Program-made: the position numbers and the translations under genes | Shown: one piece after another, positions 1 to 11,900 of the stretch | How positions within the stretch are numbered: the stretch's first letter is position 1 | Layout: every line of letters begins with the position of its first letter | Assembly: GCF_000224145.3 (NCBI RefSeq) | Contig: NC_020172.2 | Coordinates: 4,803,961-4,867,960 of the forward strand | DNA length: 64,000 nt | Direction of reading: 5' to 3' | DNA from: Ciona intestinalis | Taxonomy: Eukaryota > Chordata > Ascidiacea > Phlebobranchia > Cionidae | Notes under the pieces: generated by a model | What the model was told of the DNA's origin: nothing | Seen by the model: only the letters and a program-made list of their open reading frames with translations | The model's database searches: none

Positions 1-3000
1 AGTTCTCCGAAAATAGTAATTTTTTCCGAGGAAATGACTATCAGATATATCGGTGCCTGTAAACATAGATACCCGACACCGCTGGGAGATTAAATCATTT
101 TGTCACCTTTAGCTTTTTGTCTTGCATAATTCTTGCATGATAAAATATACGTTGGTACATAAATCTGCTATATCACCGAGTCATTTTCATTTTCTAAAAA
201 AGCTAATTTGGTTGCGTGATCCGCACACCATTTAAAATCCATTTTTACAGTTTTATAAGTATTTTTTTGTAACTTTTGTAAAATTAGTCCTAGTTTTAGT
301 ATTTCCGGCGTACATAAATGAAATGTATGTAGCTATGCTACAATTAAACTTGAGAGTCTACGTATAGTAATAAGAGCAAGTAGCGGTTTAATCACTTGTC
401 GTGTTCTCATATATTTAACCTGTTAATTACCTCATTCACAAATTTAATTAATCTGGTTAGGAATGACGTTCCATCATTATCAAGCTTGGCTTTTCGACCG
501 ACTCAATTAGGTATTATTAATATTACGCACGCAACGAACGGTTCTTAATTATTACTACATGCTTAAGAGCACATTCTACCACATTTATAGCTGATCTTGT
601 TTTTTTCGCGGAACAGCTTAACGTGTTGGTTAAGTCGTTAACACGCTGTGGTATGAGTTCTTTTGACCAATTACCCACGTATGTGTTACCGCAAAGCAGA
701 CATTGCGACCAAACAATAGCCATTGTTTGCTAATATTTGTTTATGTTCCCGCCAAAAACAGTCAAAGCCACGAGGTGTGTTGATGTTTTAACTAGCTTGT
801 TTTGAACTTGTGAGAAGTCTACAAAGCTCTAAATGACCTCTGCATCGCATACGGCAAGTAAATTTCGTAAAAAGTGGTATAATGCCTTGGGGTGCTACGG
901 GCGCGTTGTTAACATGCATTATTCAGTCCCCGCAGCACGAAACGTAGTTACCAATAGAAGTAGTAATAAAATACTGACATTAAAGCACTTCGTTCAACGA
1001 ATGTGTTTTATTTCTGCCATCACCGTTTATGGCTTCGAATTGCACACTTTAGAAAGTCCACGATGCAGCGAAATCAGTTTTATCACCGCTACGAGCAAAA
1101 TGCCGGAAAAGTTAAATTTGTCGAAACTCTGTATTAGGTTTCTAATCAGCTTTTGTAAATTCCGTTACCGTTTTTTTGTAAAGCAACTTTAAAAACTCCT
1201 TAATTTCTAAAAACACAAAAAAGGGCGGAACAGGGCATACAATTTAATTTAGTAGGGGAATTTTAGTTCAGGATATTTAAGATATATTGAAGTATCAATA
1301 CTTTCTATGTCGATAAACTAAGATATTGATATTTACGGAATATTTCTTTCATAGGCTGTTTACTTTTCGTGCTCCCCATATTTAGGTTCTTGTAGATCTG
1401 CCCAACCTCAGTCCGGAAAGAAAATATCCATTAAATATGAGCGAGCTGGCCCATGTGATTTGTATATACGACATAAAATAACTCTTTATCTACAGACTCT
1501 GGGTTTGCCTATTACCCCAGCGAGTATAAAATGGTAAAAGGGAATATAAACAATTGTTATACGCTTTTATTCCTCATTTCTCGAAGATATTAAGCGAATA
1601 CCTAGCGCTGTGTTCCGTAACCAGCAATTGTGGGAAAATACTCTCAAGTGGAAATTATATTTTGGTGTTTAAATCACTAGAGGTTCAGGTATAAATAACC
1701 ATAAAACTGAACATAGTTGGTTGCTGAGCGGTTGCCGGTGTACAAGTACTACTACAAATAGAATTATGTCCTTGTGCCGATTGTATTGTAGGTTGTATAG
1801 TACCTCGGCATACATATCGGTCATACTTGTAACCGAGCAACAAACCGACGCAAAACGTCATAATACGTAGCACACGTCGGCAGTAAATTTAAACTGTGAC
1901 GTCACGACACGTTCAAGTGACGTGGTGGAACAAAACCTTTCTGGAAACAATGGCAACGATTGTGACGATGCCATTGAAATAAACGGAATCGCGCAAATTG
2001 CGTGGACGTTAACTAATCGCCGGGAAATAAACACGTCAAAATGAATTCGTCAAGTTCCGTATTCCGACTGGGGAATTTACATCTGTTCCCGTGACCTGAT
2101 GTTCCGCGGAAAGTTTGTTGACAAATGACGTAACTGATGAAGATTTGACGTAACTTATGTTTGGTTAAGAGACTAAAACAAACTTGCGCAAAATTCTAGG
2201 AAATGAGGGACTCCTAAAATGTAAAACAAACGTTGCCTGGAACATGCTTTTATTTATTTAGTGCAACTTATTTGGTTGCTAGCTTAAAACATTTGATTGT
2301 GGCAGAGTTCTTAGTCTTCTTGCCGTAAAACTTTCATTATTTGACAATGTGGGATAAACTTGTAAAACGCGTTTTTTTTTAATTTGGTTTGCAGCATATC
2401 ACTCCTGGGGATTTAACTGTGGTTTGGTCCTAAAATTTAAGAGAGGTATTCGGTTGCGTTGTTATGTATCCTCCTATTAGGTGAAATCAAAGCAAATAAT
2501 ATTTTTAGCATCGGTGTTATATTTTTTTCGTCGTTAAATTTAGTACATGGAAATAATAATAGCAGTTATCGTGATCCAAACTTGTAAACCTTTTGTCCGT
2601 TTTCATTACGTCGTAACACCCGTCATTTAAGATTGTATTTTTGGAGCGAGCGGAAGTTTTATAACAAACTACATTTGGTCCGTTTTGATAAGATTTTTTA
2701 TTTTAATTTATCTTAAAAACTAATACCACTTTTTACGAAAAATTTCCAGGCCTAAATATCAGACTCGTTGGCATGCCTTTTATATAACCTCACCCATACA
2801 AACATCGAATCCTATTTGTGAATAAGGTTATGATAGTTTTGCCAAGACTGGTTGTGTAAAACACGAACGCAAATAACCAGACAACGCATGAATCTAATAA
2901 AACTGTTTCCCGAAACTCGAATGAATACAAACAGTAGTAAAACTATTTTTATAATATGTGGAGTTAGTATTTTGACTTCAGTTTGAACCTGTATTAAATT

Positions 3001-3960
3001 AAATTGGTAAACTTATATTTTTCATGGAAAAGTCGTTATACCATCGCGTGTCCACTTACGCAACATATCACGAATTCAACTGTGTGTGTTAGTGTTTTTG
3101 TTTGTCCTTAGTTTCTGACTGATAGCTGGAAACGCTTCAACGACCATTGAGTTGGAGTTACAAGCTGCAAACCTCTTCCTCCGTTACATAATCCCCAGTT
3201 ACATAATAGTTTAGGATTTTACAGTTTGTGTGATGAAAGTGATTTTATTATTTAATCACGTCATACTGCTATGTTGGTTTGGCGTGTGTGACATGGGAAA
3301 TCTGGTTCAGGGACTTTCTCCTTTGTAGAAGTATGCAGTGTCATATGTCATTATAGTTTAATATGTTTACTGTTGTTGTTTTTTTCTGGAATATTCCAAC
3401 ATAGCTTTCTATCTGTATAACTTGGGGTTCTGTATAATAGTTTGATACACGTCTCATACACCATGTAACAGCTTAACCCTGATGCCCTGGTTATAAGTTT
3501 ATTTGATTTAATCTTGACAACGGTATATATAAAGCAGTCCTTTCATTTCAAATAACTCTTCAAATATTACCTCGTACCTCTATGGCCCACTATTTGTCAT
3601 CTTGGCAAATATTAACCAGGCTACACGGCCGTGCTTAGGCTCAGGAACATATCATGTGTTCAAACAACATAATATACTTGGATCCACCAACTTTTTAGGA
3701 TACAGTTCTACAACATGGGGCCAGTGGTAACATGAGTGCTTTGGTTACAGTGTTGTTATATATTTAGTTAAAACTTGGATAAGTTTAACTAAAAATGCAG
3801 CGTTGGAGTACAGTACAGTGTGGTATATTAAAATATCAGCTTGCTTGCAGTGTACTTTGTATATTTACATACCCCTTTAATTAATAATCACCAATGCGCT
3901 AACTATAGTTAGGCATGAGTGTTTGAGTTTGCAAGCTTGTGCAACGGTTTGTTTGTTTTT
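1..3960. other. Non-coding stretch, no gene recognised
   Basis: I see no exon chain, RNA gene or repeat family that I can support here. The open frames are short, low in complexity or without splice context, the longest being 833-1192 (+). A TGACGTCA octamer lies at 1897-1904. The stretch may be the 5' flank or long introns of the gene whose last exon follows at about 4.1 kb. A strong acceptor-like tract (pyrimidine run ending TTTTTCCAG) ends at 3964, immediately before the assembly gap. Confidence 0.5.
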
Positions 3961-3978
3961 TCCAGTTTGAAGTCCAGA

Positions 3979-4028
3979 NNNNNNNNNNNNNNNNNNNNNN
4001 NNNNNNNNNNNNNNNNNNNNNNNNNNNN
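3979..4028. other. Assembly gap (50 N)
   Basis: Fifty Ns interrupt what may be the 5' part of the exon containing the PY-motif membrane protein. A splice acceptor ends at 3964, so 14 exonic bases may precede the gap. The frame used downstream has a TGA at 4040-4042. Either the true acceptor lies after that codon or the sequence beside the gap is not contiguous. Confidence 0.95.
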
Positions 4029-4098
4029 GCTGTATATAATGATACGAAGTACACCAAGTTCAAATCACAACGGTTAGTCCATCATTATCATCAAATAG

Positions 4099-4729
4099 TG
4101 ATTGGTATGACGTATTCTACTACGTGTTTATCTGTTGCGTCCTCATTTGTGTAACATTTCTATGTTATCGAAACTACCGGGCTCGTTTTTGCTCCAACTT
4201 TTCATTCCGAAGAACTTTCGACCGAATCCAAACCCAAATCCAAAATACTTGCCGAACCCGAAGTGGCAGTGTTAACAGTGAGGTGGGGCATGAGCCGAGT
4301 ATTAGCGCTTCGGATCTTTACGGAGAAGGTTTAAATAGAAGAATCCAAAACCTAGTTCCGAGGCCAGAGTTGGATAACATGAACTTTATTCCGGACGATG
4401 GCCTTCCGCCTTATTCCGTCGACCGGAATACGAACGATTCCGTAATCTTCCGCGTTGAATTGAACGAGCCTTTCGAAAGTCGCCGAGGTTCATCTTCGGT
4501 TTCCGAAAAGCTTCCGACCTACGCCGAGATAGTTGAGGAGAAAAGGCTTAAACAAGAAACTCTTCAATCCGCATCCCAACAACTGACCCGGCTTCACAAC
4601 CAAAATCATTTTTTACCCAGTGACGTCACTACTAGCGACGTCACGACCTCGGACACCGTAGGAGAAGACCTCGACCAACCGTCAAGCGACGAAGAAGGCG
4701 TCCCCCCACCCGCGTATACGGAACATTAA
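4099..4729 (+). CDS. Last exon of a single-pass membrane protein with PPxY/LPxY motifs
   Basis: Incomplete: no in-frame ATG precedes the membrane segment, so 5' exons are missing. A possible acceptor ends at 4098. The frame opens with an aromatic, hydrophobic segment (DWYDVFYYVFICCVLICV, continuing to CY), which looks like one membrane helix. A basic stretch follows, then a cytoplasmic tail of about 170 residues rich in Ser and acidic residues. The tail holds three tyrosine motifs of the type bound by NEDD4-family WW domains: LPPYSV, LPTYAEI and, at the very C-terminus, PPPAYTEH. Two TGACGTCA-like sites lie within the coding sequence near 4620-4645. The next gene on the same strand (6964-7473) has the same architecture, so the two may be diverged duplicates. 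Known adaptors of this type (NDFIP, PRRG, fly Commissureless) recruit HECT ubiquitin ligases to membranes. That role is inferred from the motifs only; I do not recognise an orthologue. Confidence 0.6.
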
Positions 4730-5187
4730 CACGTTATTACCTCTATGTTATATTTATTCTTATACTTCAAGTTCAAATGCACTTCTTTCCGATCTTGTTC
4801 TATTCTATTTGGGCAAGGTCTTTCTCAGACGACCTAGGATTCAGGCGCTTACCCCAACACTCAGAGTGCATGCTCATCCTTGCGTGGAAGGACATTGGCA
4901 GTGTCCAGTTAAAGTTACTACATAATTATGCCACTTTCTGGGTTATATTTTTCTGTATAGGTGACACTTGTATTATAGTATTATATCCTTGATTGTTATA
5001 CCATTTCTCTTGTTAAATACGTGCATAAATATTCAAGAAGTCAGTGTTTTGACTTTTAATTCTGTTAGAATTCCATTCTACCTTTATAATTTGTCAGTAC
5101 CAGTATTTGAACCAACGACGATTTCTTTTGACTTTTATATCCGTAAGGTGGCGTAACGGATCGGTATGGACTACTCACACATTGGTA

Positions 5188-5705
5188 GTAGGTTGGGGTA
5201 AAATGGGACATGTTTTCACTCTCTTTTATTGTCTCATTTGGTAGTAAACTAATAATACTTTTAAAATTATATGACTGTATACTCACGACTCTAAAAAAAT
5301 CATACCACTATATCTGCTGCACACAAGTCAGCTTTCTGTCTTTCAGTAGCTTATATAGCGAGCAAAACTACCTCTCGATTGTTGACGTGCACGTGGTCAT
5401 TGTGCCGCCACAACCGCGATGCTGAATCTTCGAAAACAAAATAATTTCGAACATTTTATTGTGTTTGGTAAGGTCGCTAAAACAAACAATTCATTACCAC
5501 TGTTTTGCATAGGCATTTTATTGTTGCCTCGTGGTCCATGTTTTCATCTGTCTTTTATTGTCCCGTTTGGAATTATACGGAGTTTTACAACTGCATTGTC
5601 ACGACTCTAAAAGAGCGTTGTTAATTGTTAAACACACAATCAGGAAATATGGGATCTTATGTGTATAGTAAAAGCATTCGTCTTACCCCACAGTACCATA
5701 TACAG
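5188..5705. repeat. Degenerate copies of the TAGTAGG-type short element
   Basis: The left end (TAGTAGGTTGGGGTAAAATGG) begins at 5188. A right-end form (CTTACCCCACAGTACCATATA) ends near 5705. Between them is the internal motif with the GTAGTAAAC box. The segment looks like decayed or partly deleted copies of the family seen intact at 6124-6322. I see no exon in it. Confidence 0.55.
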
Positions 5706-6123
5706 TTTGTACATACAGCCTTGAAAGGTCGCTTAACGGCGTGAGTCTGTCTAATAACAGATTTTACGACTTTTACGGCGCCGTTACAATATATATACAG
5801 TATTGTTGGTTGGTGGGGTTGAATAAAGGTTGTTGTACCGCACGTGTCGTTGTGTGATCGTAATTATCCTAATATAAAAAGTCCTGACTGCCATTGCTTA
5901 TACTCTTGCAGTAATGTTGAATCAGATCTGCCATTTTCGGCTATATGTAATGCAGTAGTGTAAATAAGATGGGATATGTTTTGTTGTTTTCATTTTTCGT
6001 TCCATTTAGTAGTAAACAAATATACGTGTTTGTGTTCTGATTGTTCTCTGTTTGAATAAAACGCTTATTAGATATCCTTTTTCTTTTAAGAAACACATAA
6101 AAATAAAAATAAAAATATTCTTG

Positions 6124-6322
6124 TATAGTAGGGTGGGAGAAGATGGGACACCTTTAGCACAGAATATCTAAATATCCTGATCGTGTTTTAAACAATTAAC
6201 AACGGTCTATGGGAGTCGTGAGGATACGGTTTTACAATTATTTGAATTTTCTTTGTTTGCTACCAAATGTGACGAGAAAATAGATTGATAAGGTGTCCCA
6301 TCTTTCCCCACCCTACTATATA
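6124..6322. mobile_element. MITE-like element, intact copy
   Basis: About 195 bp bounded by inverted ends: TATAGTAGGGTGGGAGAAG on the left and the complementary CCCACCCTACTATATA on the right. The inside is the family core: an ATAATATC..CCTGATCGTGTTTTAAACAATTAACAAC segment, a GAGTCGTGAGGATACGG segment and a CTTTGTTTGCTACCAAATG segment. It has no coding capacity. Size, inverted ends and copy number fit a non-autonomous DNA transposon. I do not know its named family. Confidence 0.85.
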
Positions 6323-6764
6323 TCTAAAAATATGCGGGAAATAATTACTAATTCGTAAATTACCTTCTTGACTTAGTAACTGTATTTTTATTAAAACTTT
6401 TTTCTAACAGCAAAAGACTGCTTACTTTTTATGGAAAAAGGTAATACGCCATTATAACTGCCACGTCATGGTGATTCAAAAATGTTGTTGTTTTGACCCC
6501 CAAATCGTTGCACCACTGAACTGGACTTAGACAGTTGTAAATTTAAGTACCAGCAACGTCTGGATTCGCGTTTGAGCCAGTTTCCTATTCCACACAATAC
6601 AAGTGCTATTCTTCTTACCACCTGTCAATCAAACTGGGCTGGGTTGATAGGTTTGCTTAGACGTAAAAAAGACGAGTAAATTGCCACACGTGTTTCGGGT
6701 CAGTAACCTCCTGAAGCATTGGCAAGGCTTAAGTTTAATCATTAATTTCTGTTGATACAATTTG

Positions 6765-6770
6765 TATAAA
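6765..6770 (+). promoter_or_regulatory. TATA box of the downstream intronless gene
   Basis: TATAAA sits about 195 bp before the ATG at 6964. Transcription starting about 30 bp downstream would give a leader of roughly 165 bases with no obvious intron. It is assigned by position only. Confidence 0.45.
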
Positions 6771-6963
6771 TGGGAGAGCGCGATGATCCATATTGTTAAA
6801 CCATCACAACTCGCCAGTTAGCACTTGGCTCTTTAGGACATCAGCTGTTCGAGTTTGCACAGTTTTATCAAGTCAACTATTACGAAAGCTTTTGGGATCG
6901 AAAAATTGCCAAATTAGCTATTTTTGAAGATTTTTCAAGTTTTCTTGGTAAAAGCGGTTAATA

Positions 6964-7473
6964 ATGGAAAACGTGCAAGAAAATCGCCTCGTGCTCTTCA
7001 CACAAGATCCTACGAATGGCATCCATGGTAACACATGGTGGTGTAACTACAACGAACAATCTGAATGTGAAGTTCTCTGGTGGGCCCAGCTTGTGTTCTT
7101 CCTAGCTGCCGTTGCAGGTGTTGCTGCGTTGATATTTATAGCGGTCGCTGTACATTCTCTCTGCGCTAAGAAGATGGGCTCACGAGATCTCACTTCTGAC
7201 GTCACAATTGAACAACAGGATGTTGCTTCATCAGTTTCAATGACGTCATTGGATCGCCTACCAAGTTACAGCCAATTCGCGATTAAATCGGAAAACAATT
7301 TAGGAGACAGAAATTGTTCGTACCCAGTTTTTGTCGAAGTGACCGACTCCGAGCATAGGTTGCCGGGATATGCCGAATGCACCAACACCCGGCATGTGTT
7401 GGATGGTTTATACCTCGGTACCCCGCCCTGCTATCATAACTCTGCGTTCAAATTCGAAACCGAACTTGATTGA
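6964..7473 (+). CDS. Single-pass membrane protein with LPxY and PPxY motifs (169 aa)
   Basis: One uninterrupted exon. The start is the first ATG after a TATA-type promoter (AATAATGGAAAAC). Residues 1-37 form a short Cys- and Trp-containing N-terminus with no cleavable signal peptide, presumably outside the cell. Residues 38-65 form one strong membrane helix (WWAQLVFFLAAVAGVAALIF and onward), followed by Lys-rich CAKK as a cytoplasmic anchor. The roughly 100-residue tail has three tyrosine motifs: LPSYSQF, LPGYAEC and TPPCYH. The LPSY plus PPCY pair is the same pair described in Drosophila Commissureless, which binds Nedd4 and sorts cargo. Overall sequence similarity is not evident, so this may be convergence. 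The gene shares its layout with the protein ending at 4729. Probable function is recruitment of a WW-domain ubiquitin ligase, inferred from motifs. Confidence 0.78.
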   Translation: MENVQENRLVLFTQDPTNGIHGNTWWCNYNEQSECEVLWWAQLVFFLAAVAGVAALIFIAVAVHSLCAKKMGSRDLTSDVTIEQQDVASSVSMTSLDRLPSYSQFAIKSENNLGDRNCSYPVFVEVTDSEHRLPGYAECTNTRHVLDGLYLGTPPCYHNSAFKFETELD

Positions 7474-7720
7474 ATTTATGATTTTAAAACTACCTTTGGT
7501 TTCTAAAATATACTTTTTTCAGGAAATGTTTTTACAGTGCTGAAATATGTGGATAGTATAAATTACATGACGTCAAAATATGACGTCACGATACCATGTA
7601 CTTGTGGTTGCATGAACATTTAGCGTGTACCACGACGACACTGTACATACGTATTAAGCTTCCTAATATTTACACTTTTTTAACTTAATATTTCTTCGTT
7701 GTTGCTTTGATGAACAAAAC

Positions 7721-7726
7721 AATAAA
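7721..7726 (+). terminator. Polyadenylation signal AATAAA
   Basis: AATAAA followed by an A-rich run lies about 250 bp after the stop codon at 7473. It is the first canonical signal on this strand. It lies only about 130 bp from the 3' end of the convergent gene at 7857. Confidence 0.55.
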
Positions 7727-7856
7727 AAAAAGTGTAAAAAATGAATACACGAGGATGATCTAACTATCTCATTGCGACACTTCAGGGTCAATTTATCGTC
7801 ACACACATGACGTCACGAGTTTCTACGTCACCAGTTTTGTTGACGTCACATGTATA

Positions 7857-10800
7857 TCAAACAGTAACATTCGCAGTTGTTCTCGGTCGAGTCATATTCC
7901 AAACATTGTTAAAATTCACTGGCAAGTTACTTTTCGCAGCATTGAAAGCATCCAGAGATATTTTGTTCGACATTTTTCGGTTCTTTCGCCACATGCGAAC
8001 CGTATTCGGGCGCAAATCGTTTTCATCCTCCGGCAGACCGTACATTTCTCTCGGTGTAGTTTGAATGCTCGGTGCATTCGCCAACTTGTCCTCGGAGGCC
8101 TGTTCTCTTGATTCCACGGCCGGTGTTTTCGACAAATAGAGCGACGCAAGTCGGGTTTCGTACCTTTTGTTATGCCGACTCCGAACTTCACGCAATTGTT
8201 TCTTTTGCGCGTCTATTGATGACGTAAGAGCATCGCGACGTCGCTGCGTCTCATTGTTATTAATCTCCTCTTTTATCTGTGACATCATAAAAGTCACTTT
8301 ATAACAAGACAAATCTATAAAAATAATCACCCTCGAGATTACACAAGAGGTAACTCGTAAGTGGACACAAGGTGTATAAAACAGAACAGTTGTTGCCCGC
8401 GCCACGCAAGAATAATATGTTAAAATCATTCATATTTATTTTTTTACTTACTTTTTCTGCTGTCGTGACACGGTCCATTATAATTTTATCCCTATGTTCC
8501 CTATGTTTAATGCTCATCCCCGCGTATACATCCAACATCCTTTGGCTCTTTAGTCTTCCAAGTTTGCTTAGTTTCATTGAGGTCGGTTCGATCCTCAATA
8601 GCTACAAGTTATAATTATATATTATCATGTTGAAAACTCGACATTGAATAACCATGTCAGATGTCATTATATGCTGTTTTCTTATGTTATACAGATTATG
8701 TATCAGGCATGGGTGAGAATCCATGGCAAAGTCAGTGGGCTTGGTATCTTAGCTGTATAAGCCGTGGTTGGCCACTTATCTTTTGCAAACACGATTATAG
8801 GAACCATGAGATATTGTGTACTATAATGGTAGCCATCTTACCCCACAGTACTATATAATAAGTTGTAATATATGACTACAAATGCAACAAATATGATCCC
8901 TCATTTTAAAATTTCCTTTTACAATTTTCCAGCTACCTCATTCGACGCCATAACGTCATTTCTCGTTTCGCGTTCGTCAGACGTCACCAAAGCGATATCT
9001 ACGTCACTTCCAGAACCGAGAACCTTCCCCCAACTTCCAAGTCCTGATCGTGAAGCTGCGTAACTTTTAGCGAACCCGGGAGTTCCCCGAAGGTGAGAAC
9101 TTGTGTGAAATCTTGAGCCTGGTGGTAAACGGTTTAAAATTTTAATGGATTAATGTAACTTATTTATTCTCGTGTGACGGCAACGACAATCGTTATAACA
9201 CGGATCTATTTTAAACAACATAAATTAGCAAATACGCGATAGTAAAGTTTACCGCAGCAAAAACACCATTAGCTAATATGACATATACGACTACAGCATT
9301 ATATTTGCAAGTGATGTTGTAGTAATAGCTACTATCAGTTTGGAAAATCGTGTTTAAGTTAATACGAAGCATGTAGCTGTAAAACTTACTGCTCCAAATA
9401 GCGAGTTGCTTTGGTGCAATACTAGGCAGTTTTAACACTGCATTCGCTTCTTTTTTGAAGCAGTTAACTTGTTGTGTGGCGGGTCTTGTTGCAACAGGAG
9501 TTGATTTGCTTGTGGCTGCTGCTGCTAGAGTTGTAATATCTAAGCCTTTAGCTGGAAGAAATTATATAATCATTAATCGGGGATGCAGAATTACGCGCCT
9601 TACCTACCAAAACACCGCTCCAAAAGCGCGATAAACTAGGGTGGGAAAGATGGGACACGATGCATATTTTAAGGTTTGCGTTTCAGCAGTTGGAATATTT
9701 TTGAACCCAATTTGCAATAAATTGATTTACTGTGTAATTTGATTGATACCCGGTAGTTCAAGGTGCTATATGACTGTAACTGAGGTGTATAAAATTACCA
9801 TCTTTACATTGGGGTTTCTGTACATTAGACGGTATTTTGCCTACATGTGTGTTTATGTATGCAGGGTATAGAGTTTTTTACGTTTCAACTTACGTTTTGG
9901 TAGTTGTCCAAGATGTAATAGACCTCGCTTTGAGTAGGAATCCGGGTCCCTTGCTCGATATATCTGAGATTTTCCCAGCTCACTCGTTTTGAGATATTTC
10001 GCTTCGTACGCGCTGGGTTTTGATGACGTCACTATCGGTTTATTTGACGTCACTATTGGTTTATTTGACGTCACCAATGTGATTTCGTCGCGAAATTGTG
10101 GTGGTAACCTAGATGAAAAAGTTGTGTGTTACAGGCACAATATAAATATAAAAGAATTCTTATAAAAAAAGAAGTTATTTTTTAAGCGTATGTTTAGTTA
10201 TATTTTTGTTTAACTGTATATATAGTAGGGTGGGGGAATATGGAAAACCTTTTTATTCTACTATCTCGTTCCATTTTAGTAGTAAACAAAGAACATTAAA
10301 ATAAGTATAAAACCGTATCGCCACGACTCCCACAGACTGTTGTTAATTGTTTAAAAGACGGGATATATGGATATTATACGTTCTAAATGTGTCCCATCTT
10401 CTCCCATCCTACTATATGTTTAGTTATGTAGCAGATCTTAATGGTTCTTAACCGTAATTGCACACACTTAGTCGTTTCTTTACAACGTTTAAATGACGGC
10501 GTCGAAACGCGCTTTAAACGTTTAAACAGTTCAATTTAAACGGGTTGATCAAGTTACTGTTTTACCGCTAAACAAAACATAACTTACTGAAGAAAAACTA
10601 AACCATTGTTACTTAACAATCGGTACTATGTTAGCACAGTTCCAATTCGTGAATGGGATTGTTCTATCACAATGCTTTTAAAAACATCATAATGTAAATT
10701 TTAATCAAGGAAGAAAACACAACAAAAATGCAATAAAACTTCCCATACTAACTAAAAATAGATCTGATATGTATATAATCTGTCCCGGTTTTAAAGCGGA

Positions 10801-10965
10801 CAATATTTATCTATAGGTCCAATACAATATGTTGTACAAATATCAATTTTAAAGCCGACAACCGTATTAAATAAACATGTACATATATTCTTTCTGCACT
10901 ACTTACCCTCCTTGGTTAAGAACATACCCATAATTTCCGAACGGAGTGTTTAACAACTTTACCAT
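7857..10965 (-). CDS. Six-exon gene for an unknown basic 395-aa protein
   Basis: Coding exons 10965-10907, 10108-9894, 9551-9390, 9118-8937, 8601-8452 and 8276-7857 each have GT-AG borders. All five junctions keep phase, giving 1,188 bases and one stop, which is strong support for a real gene. The protein starts MVKLLNTPFGNYGY. A segment near residue 31 repeats VTSNKPI twice plus a variant. An Ala-rich stretch follows, then Gly/Ser-rich sequence (SGLGSWGKVLGSGSD). The C-terminal 190 residues are highly charged and probably helical (KEEINNNETQRRRD, KKQLREVRSRHNKRYETRL). There is no signal peptide or membrane segment. I do not recognise the family; a cytoskeletal or axonemal role would be a guess. 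It is divergent from the gene at 11901 with 935 bp between the ATGs, and convergent with the gene ending at 7473. Confidence 0.72.
10221..10423. mobile_element. MITE-like element, intact copy
   Basis: It is bounded by TATAGTAGGGTGGGGGAATATGG and the complementary CATCTTCTCCCATCCTACTATA. It is in the opposite orientation to the copy at 6124, since the GTAGTAAACAAAG box comes first. It lies in intron 1 of the six-exon minus-strand gene. Confidence 0.85.
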
Positions 10966-11900
10966 GCTTACGGTGCTACTTAAACCAATGTATGCTTCTC
11001 AGAATCTGAATGATGCTGCTCAGAATCTGAATTAAACGTTGGTTTCTTGTTTCTAAAATGTTGTTTTGTTATACCAAGGTTGTTTGGAATATGAGTGGCA
11101 CCTCTGACCCTGGCGGGTCATAAAATAAGTAGAATGGCGTATGATTTCGAGCTGTTATTTGTTAAATTGAATGTTTGTGACTTTTTGTTTAAAACAGATG
11201 CTTTTCTATAATGGTCAAATAGATTTGTGTGTTGTACTGCTGCAGCAGTACACTACGCGGCTTTGGCAAGATCTTTCATGCGGATCAATATAGAAGTTCT
11301 ATGGGCCAGTAAAATAACCGAGCGCTTTGTGAATTTTACAACTATGCAACCGAATTTATTCCACCAGCTGCTACTACAGACTGGACACGAAAAAAAGGTG
11401 TAAGAATCGATAAACAATCTTATGCCAGCAGCTGTAAGATTTTGTTGCGTAACACGACCACAATATATTGCGTAACCATGTACGTATACAAGGATTAGTT
11501 CGTGCGTAAATTGGGAGCAAAACCCGTCATCGGCTTTGATCTGTTGACATTTAAAATGTTCACAACATAACTCTGCCCACCCCCTGAACGATAAAGAGAT
11601 CCGTTTTCACCTACTAGGCTTGTAGGCAGAATCCAAAATACTTACCCATGGAAAATTAAACCCCAAAACAATAGGACGACTTGTTCCTATACACTGTAAA
11701 ACAAAACCAATAACTCGACAAAAGCTTCCAAACAAAAGCGAGGAAACTATACCTGCTTTGTCAACATGTACCTACGATTATAAAACACAAGTTCCTTAAT
11801 AAAGGGCGACTGCTGGCCGGTACAGTGCGAGTGGTTTAAGGTTGCTGGGTGTACATATAGATCGTGTACAGCGTCTTTGACTTTTACTGCAAGTTGTGCA

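Noticed and set aside
833..1192. 119-codon open frame on plus
   Set aside because: No family resemblance, no splice or promoter context, and unremarkable composition. It is too weak to call a gene.
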